Shown: positions 24,374 to 33,860, counted from the stretch's first letter. The stretch is 64,000 nucleotides of DNA from an uncultured Acidobacteriia bacterium (GCA_903851195.1 CAINNJ010000008.1:248001-312000), one strand, 5' to 3'. Notes: generated by a model not told the origin, from the letters alone. Made by a program: numbers and translations.

Positions 24374-24392
24374 GCAGTTCGGGTAGTTGGCG

Positions 24393-24430
24393 CGGGCCCG
24401 CTCCGAAAGGGGCGGGCCCGTTTGCGTTTT
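24393..24430. terminator. Strong rho-independent terminator after transketolase
   Basis: A 12-base stem (CGGGCCCGCTCC pairing with GGGGCGGGCCCG, one T-G wobble) with a GAAA tetraloop, followed by TTTGCGTTTT. The structure lies 20 bases after the transketolase stop. Its right flank touches the end of the convergent SGNH gene, so it may serve both transcripts. Confidence 0.9.
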
Positions 24431-25628
24431 ATTTGAAGAGCGCCAGATCGATCGCTTCGCCCATGGCCTGATAGCCGGCGTCGCTCGGGTGCAGCGCATC
24501 GCCGCTGTCGAAGGCGGCTTTGACTTTGTTCGGCGCGGCGGGGTCGCGGACAGCTTTGTCGAAATCGATGAAGCCGTCGAAGCCTTTTCCGCTGCGGATC
24601 CAGACGTTCACGGCATCGCGGACCTTTGCCTTTTCCGCGGTCCAGTAGCCGCGTTTGATGTTGGCCTCGCCTTCGAACGGAGTGATGGTGGCGAGGATCA
24701 CGCGGATGCCCTTCTCGTGAGCGCGTTCGATCATCTGGGTGAGTCCGGCGATGATGTCTTCCGCGGTGACCGTTTCCGAGGCGGGCGCGGAGGAGCCGGC
24801 GTGGCCAATGTCGTTGATGCCTTCGAGAATCACGAGGTATTTCACGCCCGGCTGCGCGAGCACGTCGGAATCGAAGCGGGCAAGCGCGTTGATGCCGAAC
24901 TGCGGACGTTTGGAGGCCGCGCCTTCGTGGAGAATGCGGTTGCCGCCGATACCCATGTCCACGACGGCGAGTTTGGAACCGGCTTTGCGCAGGCGCGCGG
25001 CGAGGGTATCGGGCCAGCGGTGATTGGCGTCCACTGTGGAGCGCGCGCCGTCGGTGATGGAGTCGCCAAACGCCACGATCGAGCTGGTGGAGGCCGGGGC
25101 GAGGACATCCACGCCGGTCAGAAAGGCCCAGGAGGTGATCGGCTTCGGATTGTTCAGCGTGGCGGCGTTCGTTACGTTGCCGGCGGCGAGCCAGGAGGTC
25201 TGCTGGGACGAGGCATGGAAGCCCGCGCCGAGGACGTCGCCGGGCAGGTAGAGGCTGATGGCCAGGTCGGCGGCGGCGGGCACGGTGAGCTTGACGGGAT
25301 CGCTGAGGACGACGGCGCCGGCGGGGATCTGCACGCGCGTCCTGCCGCTGAAGGTAAGGGTCTTGTCAGACGCTGCGACGACGGACGCGCCCGATTCGCG
25401 GAGGGCGAGATGCGCGGCGCCGATGTCCACGGGCTCGGGACCGAAGGCGTTGGAGAGCCGCACGCGCACGGTGTCGCCGCCGATGCTGACGTGGACGATT
25501 TCGCGCAGGGTCTGGTCGTGGAAGCGGACGTCGGGCTGAGGCGCGGGGGCGGCGGCCCAGGTGCCGACCCAATGTGTCTGCGCGCTGAGCGAGAAGGCCA
25601 GCGCGGCTGTGAGAAGAATTGTTTTCAT
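24429..25628 (-). CDS. Exported SGNH/GDSL hydrolase
   Basis: A 399-residue exported esterase-like enzyme. The signal peptide ends LSA|Q. A beta-rich N-terminal domain of about 170 residues (starting THWVGTWAAAPAPQ) precedes the SGNH core: FGDSITDG (catalytic Ser), GIGGNRIL (block II Gly), LEGINDIGH (block III Asn), and DALHPSDAGY with catalytic Asp and His. This domain order is found in carbohydrate esterases acting on acylated sugars. It is last of a three-gene minus-strand block with an SDR and a ThDP enzyme. Confidence 0.9.
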   Translation of the reverse strand: MKTILLTAALAFSLSAQTHWVGTWAAAPAPQPDVRFHDQTLREIVHVSIGGDTVRVRLSNAFGPEPVDIGAAHLALRESGASVVAASDKTLTFSGRTRVQIPAGAVVLSDPVKLTVPAAADLAISLYLPGDVLGAGFHASSQQTSWLAAGNVTNAATLNNPKPITSWAFLTGVDVLAPASTSSIVAFGDSITDGARSTVDANHRWPDTLAARLRKAGSKLAVVDMGIGGNRILHEGAASKRPQFGINALARFDSDVLAQPGVKYLVILEGINDIGHAGSSAPASETVTAEDIIAGLTQMIERAHEKGIRVILATITPFEGEANIKRGYWTAEKAKVRDAVNVWIRSGKGFDGFIDFDKAVRDPAAPNKVKAAFDSGDALHPSDAGYQAMGEAIDLALFK

Positions 25629-25639
25629 GGTGATTCCTT

Positions 25640-26380
25640 TTAGATGGATGAAAGCAGGAAGCCGCCGTCGATGGTGAGGGTCTGACCGGTCATGTAGGAC
25701 GCGCCTTCGCCCGCGAGCAGCAGGGCGGCTTCGGCGATCTCGCGCGGCTGGCCGAGATGGCGGATGGGCTGGCGGTCGATCTGGCTGTTCCGGCGGGCGT
25801 CGTCTTTCCAGTAGTATTCGCTGAGTTTGGTCTGGATGAGGCCGGGGGCGATGGCATTCACGCGGACGCCGCGCGGCCCGAGTTCCACGGCATAGGACTG
25901 CGTCATCATGATGAGCGCCGCTTTGGTCATGCTGTAGAGCATGCCGTGGAGTTGCGGCCGCAGCCCCGAGATGGAGGCGATGTTGACGATGGAGCCCGAG
26001 CCGCGCTCGCACATTCCGGGCGCCACAGCGTTCATCAGGCGGAAGGCGCTCTTCAGGTTGACTTCGACCATCTTGTCGAACTGCGCTTCGTCCATTTCGA
26101 GGCAGGGCCCCTGGGCGACGTTGGTGCCCGCATTGTTGACCAGGATGTCGACGGGGCCGGCGAAGTCCACCAGGCGGCGGATATCGTCGGCGCGGCCGAC
26201 GTGACAGGCGAGGGGCTTCACCGCAGGGCCAATCTCGGCGGCGACGGCGTCGAGTGTCTCCTGCTTTCGGCCGCAGATGACGACCGTGGCGCCTTCGCGG
26301 ACGAACGTCTCGGCAATGGCGCGGCCAATTCCCCGGCTGCCGCCGGTCACAATCGCGATTTTCCCTTGTAGCTGGCTCAA
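25640..26380 (-). CDS. Short-chain dehydrogenase/reductase
   Basis: A 246-residue classical SDR. NAD(P) binding motif GGSRGIGRAIA at residues 13-23, NNAG near residue 87, catalytic Ser in IVNIASISG, and the YxxxK pair in YSMTKAAL. The C-terminus ends LTIDGGFLLSSI as is usual. The Arg after the glycine motif and the CGRK at the end of the second strand suggest NADP. It starts at TTG 26380, five bases after the ThDP-enzyme stop, and is followed by the esterase after 11 bases, so an operon is likely. Substrate unknown. Confidence 0.93.
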   Translation of the reverse strand: MSQLQGKIAIVTGGSRGIGRAIAETFVREGATVVICGRKQETLDAVAAEIGPAVKPLACHVGRADDIRRLVDFAGPVDILVNNAGTNVAQGPCLEMDEAQFDKMVEVNLKSAFRLMNAVAPGMCERGSGSIVNIASISGLRPQLHGMLYSMTKAALIMMTQSYAVELGPRGVRVNAIAPGLIQTKLSEYYWKDDARRNSQIDRQPIRHLGQPREIAEAALLLAGEGASYMTGQTLTIDGGFLLSSI

Positions 26381-26384
26381 GCGG

Positions 26385-27914
26385 TTATCCTATCGCGGCT
26401 TCGATGAGCCGGGGGCCGCGATGCTGCAGGGCCTGGCGGAACTGGTCCGTGAAGGCGCGCGCGGTGGTGGCGCGGGAGGCTTCCACGCCGAGGCCTTCGG
26501 AGAGTTTGACGAAGTCGAGATCGGGACGGCCGATATCGATCATGTCGTTGGACATGCGACCAAAGCCCTGCGCGCAGGTGCGCTGCATTTCGATATCGAG
26601 GATGCGGTAGCGGCGGTTGGCCAGAATCACGACGGTGACATCGAGGCGCTCGCGGGCCATGGTCCAAAGGGCCTGGAGGGTGTACATGGCGCTGCCGTCG
26701 GCTTCCAGAGCGACGATCTTGCGGTCCGGACAGGCGATGGCCGCGCCGACCGCCACGGGCAGGCCCTGACCGATGGAACCGCCGGCGACGGGCATGAACT
26801 CGTGGGCGGCGGCGCTTTTCAGGTGGTTCAGAATCACGCCGGCGGAGGAGACCATTTCGTCGGCGATGAGCGCGCCTTCGGGCAGGAGCGCGGCTACAGT
26901 GAGGCCGATGTGATCCAGGGTGAGCGGGACGTCTTCCGAGGGGGAGGCGGGCGCTGGCCGTTCGGGAAGGCGAATGTCGGGCAGGCCTGCCGCGAGGGCT
27001 TCGAGAGCCGCCGTGCCGTCTTCGTCGCGCCGGGCGAGGATGTGATCGATGCAGCCGGCGGGGGTCATGTAACTGGGTTTGCCGGGATAGGCGAAGAAGC
27101 TGACGGGGCGCTCGGCTTCCACGAGGAGCAGGTTTCTAACGTCGGCCAGAAACGGGAGCGCGCCTTCGGGGAAGTAGGGCACCTGCGGGGCTTCGAAAGA
27201 GCTTCGGCCGGAGGCGATCTTGCCCACGTTGCGCGCGGTGATGACGCGGACGCCGGTGGCGGCGGCGATTCGTCCGGCGGCGCGCAGGGCGCGGTGGTTG
27301 GCTGCCGTTCCACCGAGCAGGATAGCGGTTCCCGGCTCGCGCAGGAGGGCGGCGGCTTTGTCGATGGCAGGAACCTTGCGGACGGGGGGTATGACTGCCC
27401 CGCCCTGGATGGCGGTCTGCGACCAGGAATAATCGGCGGGAATGATGAGGTGCGCAATTTGTCCCGGCGGACCCCAGGCGGCGGCGATGGTTTCGGCGGC
27501 GGCGGGTCCGACATCGTCCGCCGAAGCGGCCACGCGCACGTGCGTGGAGACGGCGCGGGCGAAGGTCGCGATATCGCTGGTGAGGGGCGCGTCAACGCGC
27601 AGGTGGGCGGTGGCATGTTCGCCGACGATGCTCACCACGGGCGATCTCGCTTTGCGCGCGTTGTGGAAGTTGGCGAGGGCGTTTCCGAGGCCGGGGCCGA
27701 GATGGAGGAGCGTCGCGGCGGCCTTGCCGAGAGCGCGCGCGTAGCCGTCGGCCGCACCGGAACAGACGCCTTCGAAGAGACAGAGTACGCCGCGTATGCG
27801 ACTCACACGGTCCAGCGCGGCCACGAAATGCATCTCCGAGGTGCCCGGATTCATGAAACAGGTGTCGACGCCGCCGGCCACCAGGGTTTGTAAAAGACTT
27901 TCCGCTCCGGTCAC
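26385..27914 (-). CDS. ThDP-dependent acetolactate-synthase-like enzyme
   Basis: A 509-residue thiamine-diphosphate enzyme with the three-domain layout of acetolactate synthase and benzoylformate decarboxylase. The activating Glu is in VLCLFEGVCSGAADGYAR, near residue 48. The cofactor motif is EADGSAMYTLQALWTMARE followed by ANRRYRILDIE. No FAD-binding insert typical of true acetolactate synthase is apparent, and the length is short, so a decarboxylase or lyase of 2-oxo acids fits better than branched-chain biosynthesis. It heads a block with an SDR and an SGNH esterase. Confidence 0.88.
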   Translation of the reverse strand: MTGAESLLQTLVAGGVDTCFMNPGTSEMHFVAALDRVSRIRGVLCLFEGVCSGAADGYARALGKAAATLLHLGPGLGNALANFHNARKARSPVVSIVGEHATAHLRVDAPLTSDIATFARAVSTHVRVAASADDVGPAAAETIAAAWGPPGQIAHLIIPADYSWSQTAIQGGAVIPPVRKVPAIDKAAALLREPGTAILLGGTAANHRALRAAGRIAAATGVRVITARNVGKIASGRSSFEAPQVPYFPEGALPFLADVRNLLLVEAERPVSFFAYPGKPSYMTPAGCIDHILARRDEDGTAALEALAAGLPDIRLPERPAPASPSEDVPLTLDHIGLTVAALLPEGALIADEMVSSAGVILNHLKSAAAHEFMPVAGGSIGQGLPVAVGAAIACPDRKIVALEADGSAMYTLQALWTMARERLDVTVVILANRRYRILDIEMQRTCAQGFGRMSNDMIDIGRPDLDFVKLSEGLGVEASRATTARAFTDQFRQALQHRGPRLIEAAIG

Positions 27915-27950
27915 TTCGAAAGCTTACTATGTACTGTTGAGGAATCCCCG

Positions 27951-30038
27951 TTGAACGAACTCGTTAAATACGCTGTCCACGACGACATTGCCGTCGTCAC
28001 CATCGACAATCCGCCGGTGAATGCGCTGAGCCCGGGCGTGCCGGAAGGCATTCTGGAAGGCGTGCAGCGGGCGGTGAAGGATCCGAAGGTTCGCGCGATT
28101 GTGGTGATCGGCGCGGGAAGCACGTTCATCGCCGGCGCGGATATTCGTGAATTCGCCAAAATCGTGGCGGGTGAAGCGCCGCCCTCGGACCTGGCGCAGA
28201 TCATCCTGCAGATTGAAGATTCATCCAAGCCGGTAGTGATGGCGCTGCACGGCACGGCTTTCGGCGGCGGGCTGGAACTGGCGATGGGCGGGCATTACCG
28301 GGTGATTTCTCCCACTGGCCAGGTGGGTCAGCCGGAGGTGAAGCTGGGCCTGATTCCGGGCGCGGCCGGGACACAGCGGCTGCCGCGGCTGGCCGGGGTG
28401 CGGCTCGCGGTAGAGATGTGCGCGTTCGGGGAACCCATCGGGGCGAAAGAAGCGCTGGCGGCGCGCATTGTGGACCGGATCATCGAAGGCGATCTGCTGA
28501 CCGGCGCGATGGCGTTTGCCCGCGAGATCTCGCGCAAACCGTTCCGCAAAGTGCGCGACCGGCGGGAGCGGCTGACGGATGTGGATCCGGTGATTTTCAG
28601 TTCCGCCACGGATAAGGCGCGGGCAACGCGAAAGCATCAGGAAGCTCCGCTGGCCGCGATCGAAGCGGTGGAAGCGGCGATCCGGCCGTTCGAGCGCGGC
28701 TGCCAGATCGAGCGCCAGTTGTTCGAAGAGTGTCTGCGTTCGAACACTTCGAAGGCGCTGATTCATGCGTTTTTCGGCGAGCGCACGGTGGCGAAAATTC
28801 CGGATGTGCCGAAGGAGACGGCGACGTATCCGATCCGGCGCGCGGCCGTGATCGGCGCGGGAACCATGGGCGGCGGCATCGCGATGAATTACGCGAACGC
28901 GGGCATTCCGGTGATGATCAAAGAGACCACGCAGGAAGCGCTCGATCGCGGCATGAAGGTGATTCGTGGAAATTACGCGAATTCGGTGAAAAAAGAGCGC
29001 TTCACGCAGAAGGTGATGGACGAGCGCCTCGCGCTGATGACCCCGCAACTCACCTACGAGGGCTTCGAACAGGCCGACATTGTTGTGGAAGCGGTGTTCG
29101 AGAACATGGCGCTGAAGAAGGAAATCTTCACGGCGCTGGACGGGATCGCGAAGCCCGAGTGCATTCTGGCGACGAATACGTCGACGCTCGATATCGACGA
29201 GATTGCGTCCGCCACGAAGCGGCCGGAGATGGTGGTGGGACATCACTTCTTCAGCCCGGCGAACGTGATGCGGCTGCTGGAAGTGGTGCGCGGGAAGGCG
29301 ACGTCGAAGGAAGTGATCGCGACGTCGATGGCGCTCGGCAAGAAGCTGAAGAAAGTCGCGGTGCTGGCGGGCAACTGCCGGGGCTTCATCGGCAACCGGA
29401 TGATCCACATTTATCTGCGCGAGGCGCAGTTCCTGCTGGAAGAGGGCGCTTCGGTGGAGGAGATCAACGGCGCGCTGGTGGATTTCGGGATGGCCATGGG
29501 GCCGCTGGCGATGTCGGACCTGGCGGGGATCGATGTGGGCTGGCGGATCCGGCAGGAATCGAAGCATCTGGAGAAGCCGGGCGTGCGGCGTCCGCTGGTT
29601 GCGGACAAACTCTATGAGATGCGGCGCTACGGGCAGAAGACCGGGCGCGGATTCTCGTGGTACGACGAAAATCGCCGGCCCACGCCGGATCCGGAGATCA
29701 CGGTGGTCGCGGAGGTGGCGGCGGCCGAAGCGGGCATCGCGCGGCGAAAAATCGCGCGGGAGGAGATTCTCGATCGCTGCCTGTACGCGCTGGTCAATGA
29801 AGGCGCGTGGCTGCTGGGCGAAGGGATCGCGCTGCGGGCTGTGGATATCGATGTGGTGTACCTGATGGGATACGGATTCCCGGCCTGGCGCGGCGGACCT
29901 ATGTTTTATGCCGATACGGTGGGGTTGGATAAGGTGCTGGCGCGCGTGGAGGAGTTCGGAAAAACACACGGCACGGACCTTTGGGAACCGGCGCCGCTGC
30001 TGCGCGAACTGGCCGCGGCGGGAAAGAAGTTCAACTAG
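27951..30038 (+). CDS. Bifunctional enoyl-CoA hydratase/3-hydroxyacyl-CoA dehydrogenase
   Basis: A 695-residue FadB/FadJ-like enzyme of fatty acid beta-oxidation. Residues 1-190 form the crotonase domain with the oxyanion-hole motif [10 protein letters not shown] and [13 protein letters not shown], and the catalytic Glu within [14 protein letters not shown]. From about residue 296 comes the NAD-binding domain ([19 protein letters not shown]), then [22 protein letters not shown] with the catalytic His, and two C-terminal helical domains. It starts at TTG 27951 after a GAGGAA site. The next gene starts directly after the stop. Confidence 0.94.
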   Translation: MNELVKYAVHDDIAVVTIDNPPVNALSPGVPEGILEGVQRAVKDPKVRAIVVIGAGSTFIAGADIREFAKIVAGEAPPSDLAQIILQIEDSSKPVVMALHGTAFGGGLELAMGGHYRVISPTGQVGQPEVKLGLIPGAAGTQRLPRLAGVRLAVEMCAFGEPIGAKEALAARIVDRIIEGDLLTGAMAFAREISRKPFRKVRDRRERLTDVDPVIFSSATDKARATRKHQEAPLAAIEAVEAAIRPFERGCQIERQLFEECLRSNTSKALIHAFFGERTVAKIPDVPKETATYPIRRAAVIGAGTMGGGIAMNYANAGIPVMIKETTQEALDRGMKVIRGNYANSVKKERFTQKVMDERLALMTPQLTYEGFEQADIVVEAVFENMALKKEIFTALDGIAKPECILATNTSTLDIDEIASATKRPEMVVGHHFFSPANVMRLLEVVRGKATSKEVIATSMALGKKLKKVAVLAGNCRGFIGNRMIHIYLREAQFLLEEGASVEEINGALVDFGMAMGPLAMSDLAGIDVGWRIRQESKHLEKPGVRRPLVADKLYEMRRYGQKTGRGFSWYDENRRPTPDPEITVVAEVAAAEAGIARRKIAREEILDRCLYALVNEGAWLLGEGIALRAVDIDVVYLMGYGFPAWRGGPMFYADTVGLDKVLARVEEFGKTHGTDLWEPAPLLRELAAAGKKFN

Positions 30039-30965
30039 ATGCCGGCGCGCGTTCTGCTGCTGCTGGTTGCCGCCGTCGCCATGCAGGCGGCGACGATTCC
30101 GGTGATCGTCAATCAGGTGCATGCGGCGGTGGCGGCGGGCGATCTGCAGGGCGCGCGGCAGGAGCTGACGCTGTATCGCAAGGCGCGGGGCGCGTCGCCG
30201 GAGTACATCGAAGCGCTGTCCTGGCTGGGTCGCGGCGAACTGGCGGCGAAGCACTACGGCCTGGCCGAAGAGAATGCCACGGAAGTGCGCGCATTGTCTT
30301 TGAAGGCACTCGCGGGCCGGAAGCCCGATGCGGATGCGAGTCTTTCCATGGCGCTCGGTGCATCGATCGAGGTACAGGCGCAGGCGGCCGCTCAGCAGGG
30401 GCGGCGGGATCAGGCGGTGGCCTTCCTTCGGCAGGAGGTCGCGCGCTGGCACGAGAGTTCCATTCGGGCACGCATTCAGAAGAATCTGAATCTGCTGACG
30501 CTCGAAGGGAAAGCGGCGCCGGCGCTGGAAGTGCGGTCCGCGGTGACGGCGACGAAGCTGAAGACCTTAGCGGAACATCGCGGGCATCCGGTGCTGCTGT
30601 TCTTCTGGGCGCACTGGTGCAGCGACTGTAAGCAGGAGATCGGAGTCATCGAACAATTGCAGCGGAAGTACGCAAAACGCGGTTTCGAGGTGGTGGCGCC
30701 GACGCAGCATTACGGCTATGTGGCGGGCGGGCAGGATGCCGATGTGGCAACCGAGACGACCTATATCAGGAACGTGTTCGGCAGCTACTATGCGGGCCTG
30801 GGCGCGGTGGAAACGCCTTTGAGCGAGGAGAATTTCGCGCGGTATGGCGTGAGCACGACGCCCACTCTGGTGCTGGTGGACGGCGCGGGGACCGTGCGGC
30901 TTTATAATCCCGGCAACCTGAGCTATGAGAAATTGGCCGCGAAGATTGAACCGTTGCTCAAATGA
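30039..30965 (+). CDS. Exported TlpA-like thioredoxin-fold protein
   Basis: A 308-residue exported protein. A signal peptide covers residues 1-18. A helical, TPR-like region (20-165) precedes a C-terminal thioredoxin fold with active site HWCSDCKQE near residue 194 and the cis-proline loop in GVSTTPTLVLVD. The arrangement resembles periplasmic TlpA-type reductases, but a CSDC site differs from the usual CPPC or CGPC. ATG 30039 follows the stop of the fatty-acid enzyme with no gap, and its own stop overlaps the response-regulator start (ATGA). Confidence 0.85.
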   Translation: MPARVLLLLVAAVAMQAATIPVIVNQVHAAVAAGDLQGARQELTLYRKARGASPEYIEALSWLGRGELAAKHYGLAEENATEVRALSLKALAGRKPDADASLSMALGASIEVQAQAAAQQGRRDQAVAFLRQEVARWHESSIRARIQKNLNLLTLEGKAAPALEVRSAVTATKLKTLAEHRGHPVLLFFWAHWCSDCKQEIGVIEQLQRKYAKRGFEVVAPTQHYGYVAGGQDADVATETTYIRNVFGSYYAGLGAVETPLSEENFARYGVSTTPTLVLVDGAGTVRLYNPGNLSYEKLAAKIEPLLK

Positions 30966-31402
30966 GGCCGGTACGCGTACTGCTGGTGGAAGACAATGAG
31001 AGCGATATTTATCTCATCCGCAGGGCGCTGAGTGAAGCGGATTTTCCGCATGTGCTGACCGTGCTGAGCGACGGGGCGGAGGCGCGGGCTTTTCTGGAGC
31101 GGGAAGGCGTCACTACGGAAGACCCGCTGCCGGAGATCGTGCTGCTCGATATGAATCTGCCGCGCGTGAACGGGTCGGCGCTGGTGGAACTGTTTCGGGA
31201 CCGGCCCGCGCTGCAGAATATTCCGGTTGTGCTGCTGAGTTCGTCGCAAGCGCCGCAGGACCTTGCCCGCGCCGATGAACTGCGGCGCGGGATTTACTTC
31301 GTGAAGCCTTCCGACCTGGAGAGCTTTATGGACATCGGACGGCGGGTGAAGGAATTCTGGACAGATTCTCTCAATTGCTCGGCGAGTTCTCAAGGAGCCT
31401 GA
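30962..31402 (+). CDS. Single-domain response regulator (Rcp1-like)
   Basis: A 146-residue CheY-like receiver without output domain. It has the acidic pair in VLLVEDNESD, the phosphoacceptor Asp in IVLLDMNLPRVNG, the Ser in VVLLSSS and the Lys in YFVKPSD. The length and the YLIRRAL helix are typical of the group that partners phytochrome or hybrid kinases. No kinase gene is nearby. It is the last gene of a coupled string with the fatty-acid enzyme and the thioredoxin-like protein, and overlaps the convergent membrane gene by 32 bases. Confidence 0.9.
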   Translation: MRPVRVLLVEDNESDIYLIRRALSEADFPHVLTVLSDGAEARAFLEREGVTTEDPLPEIVLLDMNLPRVNGSALVELFRDRPALQNIPVVLLSSSQAPQDLARADELRRGIYFVKPSDLESFMDIGRRVKEFWTDSLNCSASSQGA

Positions 31403-31985
31403 GGCCGGCGATTTTCGCGTCGAGTTTGCGGGCGGCTTTTTGGTTCATCGCGCCCACGCCCCAGAACAGCAGCACGGCGAAGACGGCATAACCAATCGCA
31501 AACCAGCGGCGGGCGGGCGGGCTGTTGAGGATGCCGGAAATGGTCAGAATCGCCATGCCAGGTGCCAGCGGACCCAGGTACCAGCGCCAGATGCCGCCGA
31601 CGAGATCGCGCTGCCGTTCGAGTTCGCGCCGGTGAAATTGCAGATAAGTGGAAGCGCCCAATTCAGCGGGCACGGCCTGAGCCGAACCGCGTTTGTGCAG
31701 GTGATAAACGATCCAGCAGGTGGCGATCACGGTCAAGCCGAACCCGATGCGCGCCACCGGATCGGGGTTCTTGAAAAACATCCATGAAAATGTGGGGATG
31801 ACGAAGCCCGCGCCGATGTATTCGCGCAGATTCCGCCTTCCGATTCGTTTCTGAAATGCCGACGCCTTGCGGCGCAGTTCGTCCGTTGCAATGCGCATTT
31901 GTTCCGTCTCCTGTTCCTGCCAGATATTTCTGAGGTCGCGGGTTTCATCGTTCCGGGGTTCATCGTTCCGGGGTTCATCGGGCAT
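31371..31985 (-). CDS. Membrane protein coupled to an ECF sigma factor
   Basis: A 204-residue protein. Residues 1-60 are hydrophilic with a repeat DEPRNDEPRNDET at the very start, and residues 60-80, 83-95, 136-155 and 164-182 are hydrophobic. Its first codons overlap the stop of the sigma-factor gene by 11 bases, so it may be the regulatory partner of the sigma factor (anti-sigma-like). No zinc-anti-sigma motif is present. The N-terminal repeat is encoded by a 15-bp tandem repeat, so its length may vary between strains. Confidence 0.75.
   Translation of the reverse strand: MPDEPRNDEPRNDETRDLRNIWQEQETEQMRIATDELRRKASAFQKRIGRRNLREYIGAGFVIPTFSWMFFKNPDPVARIGFGLTVIATCWIVYHLHKRGSAQAVPAELGASTYLQFHRRELERQRDLVGGIWRWYLGPLAPGMAILTISGILNSPPARRWFAIGYAVFAVLLFWGVGAMNQKAARKLDAKIAGLRLLENSPSN
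31944..31980. repeat. 15-bp tandem repeat across a gene junction
   Basis: Two full copies of TTCATCGTTCCGGGG (31944-31958, 31959-31973) plus seven bases of a third. The array lies where the sigma-factor gene ends and the membrane-protein gene begins: the partial third copy holds the TGA of the former, and the whole array encodes the DEPRN repeats of the latter. Confidence 0.9.
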
Positions 31986-32487
31986 GGCGAACTCCTGTTT
32001 TGATTTGGCGGGCGAGAATCGCTTTGATGCGATGGACCTTCGTCGCCACGTTGCCTGCGGAGAGGCCCGTCAACTCTCCGATGGCCGCCGCGTCCATGCC
32101 TTCGAGGTAAGAAAGAATCACCTGGCGGTCGAGTGGCTTGAGGCTCTGAATCAGCTCCGTTATCCGGTCGAGAACGACGGCTTCATCCGCATGACCGGCG
32201 GGGAGCGCGACGGCTTCGAGTTCTTCCAGACCCACCAGCATTTGCGAGCGTCCGCGCTTCTGCCGGGCGATGTAAGTCGCCCCGGCGTTGTGAGCGACAC
32301 GGTAAACCCAGGTGCGCAGGGAACAGCGGGCGTCGAAACCTTCGAGGCTGCGCCACAGGGCGAGATGGATTTCCTGCAGCAGATCGCGGCGTTTTTCGGG
32401 ATCCGCTTCGTAACCGCGCGCCAGACGGGACAGCGCCGGGCTGAATTCCGCCGCCGCGCGTTCGTAAGTGTCGTCCTGTGCGCTCAC
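31975..32487 (-). CDS. ECF-type RNA polymerase sigma factor
   Basis: A sigma-70 family regulator, about 170 residues. Region 2 includes RRDLLQEIHLALWRSLEGF and SLRTWVYRVAHNAGATYI. Region 4 is LKPLDRQVILSYLEGMDAAA followed by IGELTGLSAGNVATKVHRI, with a helix-turn-helix. I chose GTG 32487; the frame is open to 32547 but the longer form would overlap the permease gene by 29 bases. It is followed with overlap by a membrane protein, the usual place for an anti-sigma factor. Confidence 0.88.
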   Translation of the reverse strand: MSAQDDTYERAAAEFSPALSRLARGYEADPEKRRDLLQEIHLALWRSLEGFDARCSLRTWVYRVAHNAGATYIARQKRGRSQMLVGLEELEAVALPAGHADEAVVLDRITELIQSLKPLDRQVILSYLEGMDAAAIGELTGLSAGNVATKVHRIKAILARQIKTGVRHAR

Positions 32488-32518
32488 AACTGAGGTAGTC
32501 TGCCGGACCGGCGATTCC

Positions 32519-33841
32519 TTACACGCGGGTTTGACGCCGGTAAACAAAAAACGCGGAGAGGATCACCGCGGCCGTGCCGAGCGCGAGTTTCAGTTCGAAG
32601 AGCCAGATGCGATGGATGTCGCCCGTGGGGATGACGGCGCAGAGGATCGCGAGGGCGCTGACCGAGGCTCCGGAGACAGCCGAGAGCCGGTTGCCCGCCT
32701 TCCAGGCGCTGGCGAAGATGTACAGGAACGGCAGGAAGCCCGAGATCACCATGAGCGAGACGATGGTCTGGTAGGCGGCCTGCGCGGTGTCGCCCAACTG
32801 GATGGCGAGCAGCAGGAGCGAGGCGAGCGCGCCGAAGATGAGCATGGAAATCCATGGCGTCGCCCAACGCGGGTGAACGCGGGCGAAAAGGGGCGGCAAC
32901 AGGTGGTCGGCCCCGGCGGCGAAGGGCATGCGGGCGACGGCGCTGCCGAGGCCACCGAACTGCCCGACGGCGGAGCAAAGGACCAGGACGGCGATCAGAG
33001 GCGAGAGCCAGGGGAGGCCGAGGATTTCGCCGGCGGCCTTGCCGGTTTCCGCAAGACCGTTCAGGTCGCTGATTTTGCCCGGCGGCAGGATCACAAGCAG
33101 CGCGGCGGTGGCGCCGGCGTAGAACAGGGTGGTGAAGGCGGAGGCGATCCAGGCGGCGCGGGGGAGATCGCGGGAGGGGTTGCGGATTTCCGCGCCCATC
33201 ATGCCGGCGACTTCGAAGCCGGTCATGCCGTAGGCGATGGAGGCCCAGAAGTTGACGGTGTCCCAGTTCCGCTCCGGCAGCAGGTGGAAGGTGGTGGCGG
33301 AACCCTGGCGCTGCCAGATGCGGAACGCGAGGACGGCCAGGGCGAGGCCGAGCAGCCAAGTGGCGGACGCGCCCAGGTTTTCGGTCCACTTGCCGACTTT
33401 CATGCCGAGGATGTTGGTGCCGAGAGCGACCCAGATGATGGCGAGCGAGGCGACGATCAGATACGGGCGGCTGTTGGCGAGCGGGGCGAAGCGCGGGCCG
33501 AGCGTGAAGACGGCGGCGCTGGCGTAGAACATGGCCGCGCTGGGGAACCAGACGACGGTGCTCATCCAATAGATCCAGAAGCAGAGGAAGCCGTGCCACT
33601 GGCCGAAGTCGCGGCGACTCCAGAGATACATGCCGCCCGCGCCGGGGTCGCGCGCGGTGAGGTGGGCGACCGCGATCGACAGCGGGATCAGGAACAGGAG
33701 CGCCGCAAGCAGCCAGAGCAGGATGGAACCGGGCCCGGCGTGGGCGGCGGAGGCGATCCAGCGGACGCCGACTATGCTCGCGATGGCGAAGAGCGTGAGG
33801 TCACGGGCGCCGAGTTCGCGGGAAAGGGGCGTGGCGGGCAA
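32519..33841 (-). CDS. APC-superfamily amino acid permease
   Basis: A 440-residue integral membrane transporter with about 12 hydrophobic segments. It begins LGARDLTLFAIASIVGVRWI, matching the first helix and its unwound glycine-rich stretch in the APC fold. The consensus NFWASIAYGMTGFEVAGMMG and GAEIRNPSRDLPRAAW (helix 6 and the loop after it) are typical of glutamate/GABA-type members. The ligand cannot be read from sequence. TTG 33841 is the best start. The threonine synthase gene lies 19 bases upstream on the same strand. Confidence 0.9.
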   Translation of the reverse strand: MPATPLSRELGARDLTLFAIASIVGVRWIASAAHAGPGSILLWLLAALLFLIPLSIAVAHLTARDPGAGGMYLWSRRDFGQWHGFLCFWIYWMSTVVWFPSAAMFYASAAVFTLGPRFAPLANSRPYLIVASLAIIWVALGTNILGMKVGKWTENLGASATWLLGLALAVLAFRIWQRQGSATTFHLLPERNWDTVNFWASIAYGMTGFEVAGMMGAEIRNPSRDLPRAAWIASAFTTLFYAGATAALLVILPPGKISDLNGLAETGKAAGEILGLPWLSPLIAVLVLCSAVGQFGGLGSAVARMPFAAGADHLLPPLFARVHPRWATPWISMLIFGALASLLLLAIQLGDTAQAAYQTIVSLMVISGFLPFLYIFASAWKAGNRLSAVSGASVSALAILCAVIPTGDIHRIWLFELKLALGTAAVILSAFFVYRRQTRV

Positions 33842-33860
33842 TACGAAAGCATACCGCTGT

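Noticed and set aside
22418-24499. A 693-codon open frame on the minus strand opposite transketolase
   Set aside because: It is antisense to an obvious, complete transketolase; the predicted product is Arg/His-rich with no domain. Long antisense frames are expected at this GC content.
28221-30452. A 743-codon minus-strand frame opposite the fatty-acid oxidation enzyme
   Set aside because: Shadow of the codon pattern of the real gene; no domain features.
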